From the NCBI GenBank assembly GCA_035535035.1, contig DATLQW010000135.1, positions 1 through 13,682 of the forward strand: DNA of 13,682 bases. Direction: 5' to 3'. Position 1 is the first letter of the stretch, and every line of letters starts with the position of its first letter. This DNA is from JASHVB01 sp035535035 (GTDB taxonomy: Bacteria > Pseudomonadota > Alphaproteobacteria > Acetobacterales > Acetobacteraceae). The notes below the pieces were generated by a model. The model saw only the letters and a list, made by a program, of their open reading frames with translations, made no database searches and was not told the DNA's origin. Below, piece by piece: positions 1-5,272 of the stretch. Position numbers and translations under genes: made by a program.

Positions 1-127
1 CGCCGTCGTCTGGGATACCTACGAGGCCATTGTCGACGCGTGCCGTAATGCCTGGCAGTTCCTGATCGAGGACCCGGATCGGATCCGATCCATCGCCACC
101 CGCGAGTGGGCATCGGTCAGTGGTTAG
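1..127 (+). CDS. IS630-family transposase, C-terminal fragment (5' end outside window)
   Basis: Reading from base 2, an open frame of 41 codons runs to a TAG at 125-127. The peptide contains YEAIVDACRNAWQFL and ends RIRSIATREWASVSG. IS630-type DDE transposases of proteobacteria typically end like this, with an 'AW..L' helix followed by 'R(I)xSI.xR.WA'. The catalytic domain and N-terminus lie upstream of the window, so whether the element is intact cannot be judged. The insertion-sequence end is probably just after the stop, near 131-142, because IS630 elements insert at TA and their terminal repeats lie close to the transposase stop. The call rests on a short tail recognised by pattern; the family is fairly likely, the subgroup unknown. 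Confidence 0.7.
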   Translation, partial: AVVWDTYEAIVDACRNAWQFLIEDPDRIRSIATREWASVSG

Positions 128-133
128 GACGGT

Positions 134-142
134 TGGTATAAT
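134..142 (+). promoter_or_regulatory. Extended -10 promoter element at the IS630 end
   Basis: TGG followed by TATAAT (137-142) is a perfect consensus -10 hexamer with the TGn extension. It is unusual in DNA this GC-rich. The -35 region around 114-119 (CGGTCA) is weak, but an extended -10 can work without one. Transcription would start near 149 and run rightward, antisense to the 3' side of fixK. It lies just beyond the transposase stop, so it may belong to the IS terminus (outward promoter). Activity is inferred. Confidence 0.4.
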
Positions 143-251
143 GCTATCCGGGTCGCATCGCGTGCCGGTCGCCTTGGAAATGCCGTCGCCGCTCCTCGCC
201 TTCTCATGCTCTCCGGGGCCGGAACCGCGCCAGTTCGTGACGCACCCCACA

Positions 252-293
252 CCCCCCTCTGTCAAGCGGAGGGGGGAGAACCTTTTGGATTTT
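252..293 (+). terminator. C/G-rich hairpin followed by T-rich tract
   Basis: CCCCCCTC (252-259) pairs perfectly with GAGGGGGG (269-276) around a 9-base loop. On the plus strand it is followed, after six bases, by TTTT and then TTTTT. This resembles a rho-independent terminator for rightward transcription from the IS side, although the T tract is not immediately adjacent. It also lies just downstream of the fixK stop, but in that direction no T run follows. The C-rich arms resemble those of the hairpin at 6722-6805, so it may instead be a dispersed repeat. Confidence 0.4.
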
Positions 294-296
294 TGG

Positions 297-995
297 TCAG
301 TGGCGCGGCTCGCGGGCAAGCGCGCACAGGGCGGCGCGATCGAGCACCTCGACGCCGGTGCGATGCAGGACCACGGTGCCCTCGCGCTTCAGATGGGCCA
401 GGATGCGGCACACGGTCTCGACCGTCAGTCCGAGATGATCGGCGACATCGGTGCGGTTCATCGGCAGCTCGGTCACGCTGCGTCGCGGCGCGGTGGCGCA
501 TCGGCCCATTTCCAGCACGAACGCGGCGATCTTCTCCACCGCGCTCTTGCGGCCCAGCGTGACCATCCGCTCGTGCGCGTTCCGCAGATTGGCCAGCGCC
601 AGCGCCCGCAGCCGCCGGGCCAGCGCGGCGTGGCTGTCGGCCAGCGCCTCGACCATGCGGCGCGGGTAGCGGCGCAGCGTCACGTCGGTCACGGCCTCGG
701 CCGCGAAATCATGCGTGCCCCAGTCGTCCAGGCCGAGCAGAGCGCCGGGGAACAGGAATTCCGCCACCTGGCGGCGGCCGTCTTCCATCAGCTTGACCGT
801 GCGCACGCAACCGGTGAGGATTCGCCAGCAATACTCGGCCGCATCCCCCTGCCCGTGAATCTCATGCTCGCGCCGCACCGTCACCGTAGAGCCGAACTGC
901 TCGAGCAGATCGAGTGCGTCCGGCGTGGCGGGAGTGCGGATCGCGCTTGCCGGAACGCCGCGGGTCTGCTGCATCGTCTGCGTGGTGGCTTGCAT
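297..995 (-). CDS. fixK: Crp/Fnr-family transcriptional regulator, FixK type
   Basis: The 232-residue protein has a cyclic-nucleotide-binding-like beta-roll (about 28-120), a long dimerisation helix (about 122-162) and a winged helix-turn-helix (about 178-218). The N-terminal cysteine cluster of oxygen-sensing FNR is absent, so it should not sense oxygen directly and fits the FixK class. The recognition helix reads E193-T-V-C196-R197. The Glu and Arg are the residues that read TTGA half-sites in this family. The residue between them is Cys where Ser is usual. The gene diverges from fixJ and shares a 110-bp control region with it. In FixLJ organisms FixJ~P activates fixK and FixK activates microaerobic genes; a matching box lies at 1747-1760. 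ATG 995 is preceded by GAGGA; an in-frame ATG at 974 is an alternative start. Confidence 0.88.
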   Translation of the reverse strand: MQATTQTMQQTRGVPASAIRTPATPDALDLLEQFGSTVTVRREHEIHGQGDAAEYCWRILTGCVRTVKLMEDGRRQVAEFLFPGALLGLDDWGTHDFAAEAVTDVTLRRYPRRMVEALADSHAALARRLRALALANLRNAHERMVTLGRKSAVEKIAAFVLEMGRCATAPRRSVTELPMNRTDVADHLGLTVETVCRILAHLKREGTVVLHRTGVEVLDRAALCALAREPRH

Positions 996-1036
996 CGCTC
1001 TGATCCTCGGCCAGTGGCGGTTTCGATGCTCGCAGG

Positions 1037-1094
1037 TTTATCGGCGAGGCGCGCCCCCCGAAATTCGGAAACGGACGTACGGAGGCGTACGTAC
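1037..1094. promoter_or_regulatory. Divergent fixK/fixJ control region with FixJ-box-like inverted repeat
   Basis: A perfect 7-bp inverted repeat, ACGTACG (1075-1081) and CGTACGT (1086-1092) around GAGG, lies between the divergent starts. The string GTACGTAC (1087-1094) matches 7 of 8 positions of the Sinorhizobium FixJ consensus as I remember it (GTAMGTAG). Read toward fixK, a -10-like GATAAA occurs at 1042-1037, placing the repeat about 50 bp upstream of a start near 1030, a usual activator distance. A second short palindrome, CCGAA-A-TTCGG, lies at 1058-1068. FixJ binding is inferred from position and motif. Confidence 0.45.
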
Positions 1095-1105
1095 CCGGCC
1101 GCGGG

Positions 1106-1750
1106 ATGCGCCGCGTGACCGACCCGGCGCAGGTGCATGTGGTGGATGACGATCCCGGGGTTCGCGACTCGCTGGCGTTCCTGCTGCAAGCCGCCGGGCT
1201 GGCTGTGCGCACTTACGACTCGGCCGCGGCGTTCCTGGCGGTGGCGCCGGGGCTGGCCTCCGGCTGCGTGCTGACCGATGTGCGCATGCCGGGCGGGATG
1301 GACGGATTGGCACTGCAACGCCACTTGGCGGCGCTGGGCGGCAGCTTGGAGGTGGTGGTGATGACCGGGCACGGCGACGTCCCGGTCGCGGTGGAGGCAC
1401 TGAAGGCGGGCGCCCGCGATTTCATGGAAAAGCCGTTCGACGAGGACCGGCTTCTCACCGTGGTGCGCGAGGCGCTGGCGGCCAGCGAGCACGCCCAGGA
1501 AGAGCGCCAGGCCTGCTCCGGGATCGCCGCCCGCTTGGCGAACCTGACGCCGCGGGAGCGTGAGGTGTTGCAGCGGCTGGTCGCGGGCCAGCCGAACAAG
1601 ACGATCGCCTACGATCTTGGCACCAGCCCGCGCACCGTGGAGGTGCAGCGCGCGCGGGTGATGGAAAAGATGGGCGCGCACAACCTGGCCGAACTGGTGC
1701 GCATGGTGGTGGCCATGGAGCGGACCGGCGGGAAACCTGCCGCGCCTTGA
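1106..1750 (+). CDS. fixJ: FixJ-type two-component response regulator (receiver + LuxR HTH)
   Basis: The 214-residue protein has a CheY-like receiver (about 8-125) with acidic pocket D14-D16, phospho-acceptor D58 in LTDVRMPG, T87 and K109 in MEKPF. A LuxR/NarL-type helix-turn-helix follows at about 147-205, containing LTPREREVL and KTIAYDLGTSPRTVEVQR. Length and domain order match FixJ (usually just over 200 residues). It should be phosphorylated by the FixL encoded two genes downstream and activate fixK, its divergent neighbour. ATG 1106 has a poor Shine-Dalgarno sequence; GTG 1115 in the same frame is possible. The stop codon TGA (1748-1750) lies inside the FixK box of the next gene. TodR/NodW-like regulators share this architecture; the fixL and fixK neighbours decide the name. 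Confidence 0.9.
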   Translation: MRRVTDPAQVHVVDDDPGVRDSLAFLLQAAGLAVRTYDSAAAFLAVAPGLASGCVLTDVRMPGGMDGLALQRHLAALGGSLEVVVMTGHGDVPVAVEALKAGARDFMEKPFDEDRLLTVVREALAASEHAQEERQACSGIAARLANLTPREREVLQRLVAGQPNKTIAYDLGTSPRTVEVQRARVMEKMGAHNLAELVRMVVAMERTGGKPAAP

Positions 1751-1765
1751 CCTAAGTCAAGGCGC
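1742..1765. promoter_or_regulatory. FNR/FixK box embedded in a 10-bp-arm palindrome
   Basis: TTGAC-CTAA-GTCAA at 1747-1760 fits the FNR/FixK/DNR half-site pattern (TTGA...TCAA, 14 bp) exactly. The symmetry extends outward to 10-bp perfect arms (1742-1751 and 1756-1765) around CTAA. It overlaps the fixJ stop and is centred at 1753.5. A class II activator centred at -41.5 would give a start near 1795, and a weak -10-like ATCATA lies at 1783-1788. The simplest reading is that FixK activates the receiver gene (and probably fixL). The same hairpin could also weaken readthrough from fixJ, but no T tract follows. Confidence 0.75.
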
Positions 1766-1840
1766 TTCCGGCGCGGCGGATCATCATAGCATCCTTGGCC
1801 GATCGCCGGAATCTCCCGGCCGGGCGGCGTGGAGCGCGGT

Positions 1841-2212
1841 ATGCAGGACGGTCGCCGCCGGTTGGTGGGGGTGGTGGACGACGACGCGGCGGTGCGCGAT
1901 TCGTTGCGCTTCCTGCTGGAAGCCGCGGGCTTCCTTGTTGTCACGTTCCCTTCAGCGGAGCATTTCCTCGCGGCGGCAGACCCGGACGGGATCGGCTGCC
2001 TTCTGCTGGACCACCACATGCCGCGGGTGACCGGGCTGGAGCTGCTGCAACGGCTCCGCTGCGCGGGGCGGGCGATGCCGGTCGCGCTGATGACCGGATC
2101 GCCCTCGGCGCAGCTCATGCGGCGGGCACTCGAACTGGGCGCCGCGGCGGTGCTGGAGAAGCCGCTGACGGAGCAGGCGCTGTTCGCATTTGTCGGGAGT
2201 GCCGCCGGCTGA
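1841..2212 (+). CDS. Stand-alone receiver protein, FixT-like
   Basis: The 123-residue protein is a single CheY-like receiver domain with no output domain. It has D13-D15, D57 in LLLDHHMPRVTG, T85 and K107 in LEKPL, so phosphorylation is possible. It resembles the FixJ receiver (VRDSLRFLLEAAGF), suggesting duplication. It lies between fixJ and fixL behind a FixK box. In Caulobacter, FixT is a FixK-induced single-domain receiver that inhibits FixL; context makes this the likely role here. Caulobacter FixT is reported to bind an Fe-S cluster, whereas this protein has only two cysteines (C53, C74). ATG 1841 has GGAG seven bases upstream and is preferred over GTG 1829. A phosphate sink is the alternative role. 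Confidence 0.75.
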   Translation: MQDGRRRLVGVVDDDAAVRDSLRFLLEAAGFLVVTFPSAEHFLAAADPDGIGCLLLDHHMPRVTGLELLQRLRCAGRAMPVALMTGSPSAQLMRRALELGAAAVLEKPLTEQALFAFVGSAAG

Positions 2213-2213
2213 A

Positions 2214-2248
2214 GCGGCCGGCTCGCGCCAAAGGAGGTTTCCGGCCGC
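2214..2248 (+). other. Hairpin with an orphan Shine-Dalgarno sequence in its loop, fixL leader
   Basis: GCGGCCGG (2214-2221) pairs perfectly with CCGGCCGC (2241-2248). The 19-base loop contains AAGGAGG (2231-2237), a near-perfect anti-16S match. The nearest usable fixL starts are TTG 2267 and ATG 2273, about 29-35 bases further on. No ATG, GTG or TTG occurs at normal spacing after it. It may be a ribosome standby site or a translational control element for fixL. Function is inferred. Confidence 0.4.
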
Positions 2249-2272
2249 CCGCCGGTCGCGTAAAGCTTGCGC

Positions 2273-3421
2273 ATGGAGCAAACCGGGACGGACGCGGAGC
2301 ATCTGGCGGCGGCGGGCGAATCGGCAATGCTGCGGTCGATTCTGGAGACCATTCCGGACGCCATGGTGGTGATCGACCAGCATGGCACGATCCAGCAGTT
2401 CAGCAAGGCAGCGGAACGCCTGTTCGGCTGGCGCGCGGAGGAGGTGTGCGGGGAAAACGTCAGGCTGCTGATGCCCGCGCCGTATCGCGAGCACCACGAC
2501 GGGTACCTGAGCCGCTATCTGAACACGGAGGAACGGCGGATCATCGGCATCGGCCGGGTCGTCGTGGGGCTGCGCCGGAACGGCAGCACGTTCCCGATGG
2601 AATTGTCGGTGGGCGAGGTGAACCACGGCGGGCAGCGTCTGTTCACCGGATTCGTGCGCGACCTGACCGAGCGCCAGCAGACACGGGCCCGGCTGCAGGA
2701 GCTGCAGGACGCACTGCTGCACGTGTCCCGGCTGCGCTCGATGGGGGAGATGGCTGCAGCGCTGGCGCACGAGCTGAACCAGCCGCTGACCGCCTCGGCC
2801 AACTACATTGCGGCGGCGCTGCGGCTGATCGACGGAGCCCGGCCGGATCTCGCGCACATCCGCCAGGCGCTGACGCTGGCCTCGGCGCAGACGCTGCGCA
2901 GTGGCGAGATCATCCGGCGGCTGCGCGCTTTCGTGGAACGCGGCGAGACGGCGCGGCGCGCCGAGCACCTGCATGTTCTGGTGGAGGAAGCGACCGCGTT
3001 GGCACTGGTCGGTCTGGGCGACCGCGGCGTGACCGTGACGTATGCGCGCGACCCCAACCTGCCGCCGGTGATCGCCGACCGGGTGCAGGTGCAGCAGGTG
3101 CTACTGAACCTGCTGCGCAACGCGGTGGAGGCGATGGAGGCGGGTCCGGTGCGCGCGCTGACGCTGGGCACGGCGCGCTGGGACAGCATGGTGGTGGTGA
3201 GCGTCGCCGACACCGGAAGCGGCATACCGGCGGCGATCGAGGCGCAGTTGTTCCAGCCTTTCGTGACGACCAAGAGCGCAGGGATGGGCATCGGGCTGTC
3301 GGTCTGCCGGTCCATCGTGGAGGCGCATGGCGGCCGCCTGTGGGTGGAGCCCAATCCGGGCGGTGGCAGCGTGTTCCGGTTCACCTTGCCGGTGGCGGAG
3401 GAACCCTCGGCCGAGGCGTGA
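2273..3421 (+). CDS. fixL: Oxygen-sensing heme-PAS histidine kinase FixL
   Basis: From ATG 2273 the protein is 382 residues: one PAS domain (about 19-135), a HisKA dimerisation domain (about 148-215) and a HATPase_c domain (about 255-378). The PAS carries the FixL heme signature: PYREHHDGY with H75 at the proximal heme-ligand position, and IIGIGR with R95 matching the distal arginine (R220 of Bradyrhizobium FixL). The phospho-acceptor is H166 in ALAHELNQPL. ATP-site motifs are N283 (RNAVEAM), DTGSG (313-317) and GMGIGL (337-342). No membrane segment is visible, so it should be cytosolic. It is shorter than Bradyrhizobium FixL (about 505 residues), lacking the first PAS. Low oxygen should leave the heme ligand-free and switch on the kinase, phosphorylating FixJ. 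The start is uncertain: TTG 2267 adds two residues, and neither start has a well-placed Shine-Dalgarno. Confidence 0.92.
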   Translation: MEQTGTDAEHLAAAGESAMLRSILETIPDAMVVIDQHGTIQQFSKAAERLFGWRAEEVCGENVRLLMPAPYREHHDGYLSRYLNTEERRIIGIGRVVVGLRRNGSTFPMELSVGEVNHGGQRLFTGFVRDLTERQQTRARLQELQDALLHVSRLRSMGEMAAALAHELNQPLTASANYIAAALRLIDGARPDLAHIRQALTLASAQTLRSGEIIRRLRAFVERGETARRAEHLHVLVEEATALALVGLGDRGVTVTYARDPNLPPVIADRVQVQQVLLNLLRNAVEAMEAGPVRALTLGTARWDSMVVVSVADTGSGIPAAIEAQLFQPFVTTKSAGMGIGLSVCRSIVEAHGGRLWVEPNPGGGSVFRFTLPVAEEPSAEA

Positions 3422-3430
3422 TGCCGAGGG

Positions 3431-3607
3431 GCCGAGACACCGACCGATGAGTTTTGCCGCCCGCCCGAAAGGCTGACTCGTCAGGCGGCCAGCCGCGCGA
3501 CATCCATGTCATTGCGAGTCGCGAAGCGACGAAGCAATGACATGGTACTCGGTTCCATCCCGCGTGCGTGCGTCAGGCTTTCGGGCGCCTGGCATTACTG
3601 TCTCGGC
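3431..3607. repeat. Nested imperfect inverted-repeat element (MITE/REP-like)
   Basis: This gene-free stretch folds on itself in three nested blocks. GCCGAGACA (3431-3439) pairs with TGTCTCGGC (3599-3607). CGCCCGAAAGGCTGAC (3462-3477) pairs with 3572-3587 with one mismatch. CCATGTCATTGC (3504-3515) pairs with GCAATGACATGG (3534-3545). The centre contains GTCGC-GAA-GCGAC (3518-3530). The outermost arms look like terminal repeats of a small non-autonomous element, and the core resembles the repeat at 12023-12110. It could also end fixL transcription. No transposase or obvious target duplication was found. Confidence 0.6.
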
Positions 3608-3661
3608 CGGGTGGGCTGGGAGTGATCGGGTCGCGAGGCGGCTGCGGCTCTTTCCGGCTCC

Positions 3662-4444
3662 CTACAGGGCGCGGGTCGAGCCGCCGTCGATGTCGATCAG
3701 CGCCCCCTGGATGAAATCCGCCTTATGGGACGCGAGATAGGCGACCAGCGCGCCGACTTCCTCCGGCCGGCCGACCCGCGTCGTGCGGTGCGTCGCCAGC
3801 CGCGCGGCGACCGCTTGCGCGCGCGTCAGCGATCGTTCGCGCATGATGCGTTCGACGTTGCCTGTGTAGCGCTCGGTTTCGATCAATCCGGGATTGACCG
3901 CGTTCACGCGCACGCCCTGCTGGATGCCGATATCCGCCATCGCCTTGGTGAAATTGAGCAGCGCGACGTTGACGGGACCGCCGATGGTGAAATCGGCGGA
4001 GCCTTCGTGTGCGCCGACGCCGGCTATGTTGATGATGCAACCTTTGGCTTCACGCAGATGCGGCCATGCGGCGCGCGTCATGCGCACGGCGCCGTGGAAT
4101 TTCAGCGCGAAGCCGTCGAGAAAGTCCGCGTCGGTGAGGCTGAAGAAATCGGCACGTTTGGTGGCACCGGCGTTGTTCACCAAGATGTCGAGCCGGCCGA
4201 ACGCGGCAATCGCGGTGGCGACGGATTGCGCGGCGGCGTGCGGCTCGCGCAGGTCGGCGGCGTGCACTACGGTGCGGACGGTGTTGGTGGTCAGGCTGGC
4301 GGCGACCTCGTGCAATTTGGCGCGGTCGCGCGCGACGAGGCAGACATGCACGCCCTCGCGCGCGAGTTCGGCGGCGATCGCGGCGCCGATGCCGCGGTTG
4401 CCGCCGGTGACCAGGGCGACCTTGCCGCTGAGGCCGAGTTCCAT
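3662..4444 (-). CDS. SDR-fold protein with non-canonical active site
   Basis: This 260-residue protein has the classical SDR Rossmann fold: TGGNRGIG (13-20) for NAD(P) binding, a D64-L junction, NNAG (90-93) and the VNAVNPG segment (180-186). It is of normal length. The catalytic residues are replaced: Ser by G142, Tyr by G155 and Lys by N159 (GGPVN in place of YxxxK), at the correct 13- and 4-residue spacing, so this is not an alignment slip. It may bind nucleotide without classical dehydrogenase chemistry, or use other residues. I have a recollection of other proteobacterial SDRs with a 'GG..NAAL' segment here. ATG 4444 has GGAG seven bases upstream and is preferred to ATG 4450. The gene is alone, divergent from tRNA-Pro; the substrate is unknown. 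Confidence 0.85.
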   Translation of the reverse strand: MELGLSGKVALVTGGNRGIGAAIAAELAREGVHVCLVARDRAKLHEVAASLTTNTVRTVVHAADLREPHAAAQSVATAIAAFGRLDILVNNAGATKRADFFSLTDADFLDGFALKFHGAVRMTRAAWPHLREAKGCIINIAGVGAHEGSADFTIGGPVNVALLNFTKAMADIGIQQGVRVNAVNPGLIETERYTGNVERIMRERSLTRAQAVAARLATHRTTRVGRPEEVGALVAYLASHKADFIQGALIDIDGGSTRAL

Positions 4445-4527
4445 GGGCATTCTCCCCCCTTCAATGGCGGCGGATCATGCCGGGGATGACAGAACCCGGC
4501 AAACGGTGACGCATCGCTGCTCGCCTC

Positions 4528-4554
4528 TGCCGCGCGGCGTGTGCCGCGCGGCGT
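4528..4554. repeat. Two-copy 14-bp tandem repeat
   Basis: TGCCGCGCGGCGT occurs at 4528-4540 and again at 4542-4554, a period of 14. Each copy contains the palindrome CCGCGCGG. It lies between the divergent SDR gene and tRNA-Pro, about 40 bp upstream of the tRNA. It could be a protein-binding pair or simple slippage duplication. Confidence 0.6.
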
Positions 4555-4594
4555 TGCCGGAAGCCGGCGGTGATGCTAAGGGCTTGGGTTCGGT

Positions 4595-4671
4595 CGGAGC
4601 GTAGCGCAGCCTGGTAGCGCATCAGTCTGGGGGACTGGGGGTCGTGGGTTCGAATCCCGCCGCTCCGACCA
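4595..4671 (+). tRNA. tRNA-Pro, anticodon GGG
   Basis: A complete cloverleaf is visible. The acceptor stem CGGAGCG (4595-4601) pairs with CGCTCCG (4661-4667). The D arm is GCGC/GCGC around AGCCTGGTA. The anticodon stem TCAGT (4622-4626) pairs with ACTGG, with one T-G wobble, around loop CTGGGGG, giving anticodon GGG at 4629-4631. The T arm is GTGGG/CCCGC around TTCGAAT. The discriminator A and an encoded CCA (4669-4671) follow. It reads CCC, and CCU by wobble. No duplicated 3' end marking an integrated element was noticed within the window. Confidence 0.97.
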
Positions 4672-4703
4672 AGGAGTCAGGCCGCGAGGGGCTTCCCGGA
4701 AGC

Positions 4704-4745
4704 GCCCGGCTGGGTCAGCCTCGGCTGGAATGCGGGCTGACGGGC
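4704..4745 (+). other. Hairpin downstream of tRNA-Pro
   Basis: GTCAGCC (4714-4720) pairs with GGCTGAC (4735-4741), and GCCC (4704-4707) with GGGC (4742-4745) across a six-base bulge. No T tract follows. It lies between the tRNA and the EthD gene, where a transcript boundary or processing site is expected. Role uncertain. Confidence 0.3.
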
Positions 4746-4815
4746 CAATCCACCCAGGGCGTCCGATTGCATCGCGTCCGCAAAGCCACGTCGAATGAAC
4801 GGGAGGGACATCGGA

Positions 4816-5127
4816 ATGATCGTTGTCAGCGTCATGTACCCGGCCACCGCGGATGCCAGGTTCGACATGGACTACTACCTCAAAACCCATGTTCCGATGG
4901 TCGGCGCCCGTTGCCAACCCTTTGGCCTGAGCGACGCGAAGGTGCTGCGCGGTGCCGGCGCGCCGGGCGGTGCCGCGGCCGCTTATTCGGTGATCGCACT
5001 GCTGACCTTCGGCTCGGCGCAAGAGTTCCAGCGCGCGATGGAGCAGCACGGCAAAGAGATCATGGGCGATGTCCCAAAGTTTACCAATATCCAGCCGGTG
5101 ATCCAAATCAGCGACGTGCTGGTGTGA
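4816..5127 (+). CDS. EthD-family small protein
   Basis: The 103-residue protein shows the EthD pattern: an N-terminal strand MIVVSVMYP, then FDMDYYLKTHVPMV (16-29) with the conserved Tyr-Tyr and His-x-Pro, and a C-terminal region ending in a strand (VIQISDVLV). This is the ferredoxin-like alpha+beta barrel fold. EthD is needed for ethyl tert-butyl ether degradation in Rhodococcus, but most homologues have no assigned reaction. ATG 4816 has GGGAGGG (4801-4807) eight bases upstream and is preferred to ATG 4795. No catabolic partner gene is adjacent on this strand, so the function here is unknown. It could be cotranscribed from the tRNA side. Confidence 0.85.
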   Translation: MIVVSVMYPATADARFDMDYYLKTHVPMVGARCQPFGLSDAKVLRGAGAPGGAAAAYSVIALLTFGSAQEFQRAMEQHGKEIMGDVPKFTNIQPVIQISDVLV

Positions 5128-5207
5128 CGCGCCGGGCCCTCTCGATCGCGCTGTAGCTTCCCGCTTGAGGCAACGAAGCATCCCAGGCGTGGATAATCAC
5201 GCCCGGC

Positions 5208-5239
5208 CAAACGAAAACGACCCGCATCGGAAGCGGATC
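5208..5239 (-). terminator. Rho-independent terminator of the DUF1640-like gene
   Basis: On the minus strand GATCCGC (5239-5233) pairs with GCGGGTC (5225-5219), seven pairs with one T-G wobble around a seven-base loop. It is followed by GTTTTCGTTTG. It starts 34 bases after the stop of the minus-strand gene at 5273, a typical position. Confidence 0.6.
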
Positions 5240-5272
5240 GCCGCGGGCCGCCCCACGTCGAACCGGTGAGGA

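Noticed and set aside
120..1118. Long plus-strand open frame opposite fixK
   Set aside because: It is the antisense shadow of fixK in GC-rich DNA. It has no domain-like pattern and is rich in His, Gln, Arg and Gly, as antisense frames are.
1952..2974. 340-codon minus-strand frame over the receiver and fixL
   Set aside because: Composition is Gln/Arg/His-rich and unlike a folded protein; it lies antisense to well-supported genes.
1795..3450. 551-codon plus-strand frame over the receiver and fixL
   Set aside because: It is an out-of-frame reading of fixL and the receiver gene, dominated by Gly, Ala and Arg, with no recognisable motif.
4595..4815. tRNA-Pro as an integration site for a mobile element
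   Set aside because: No integrase gene and no duplicated tRNA 3' end were seen within the window.
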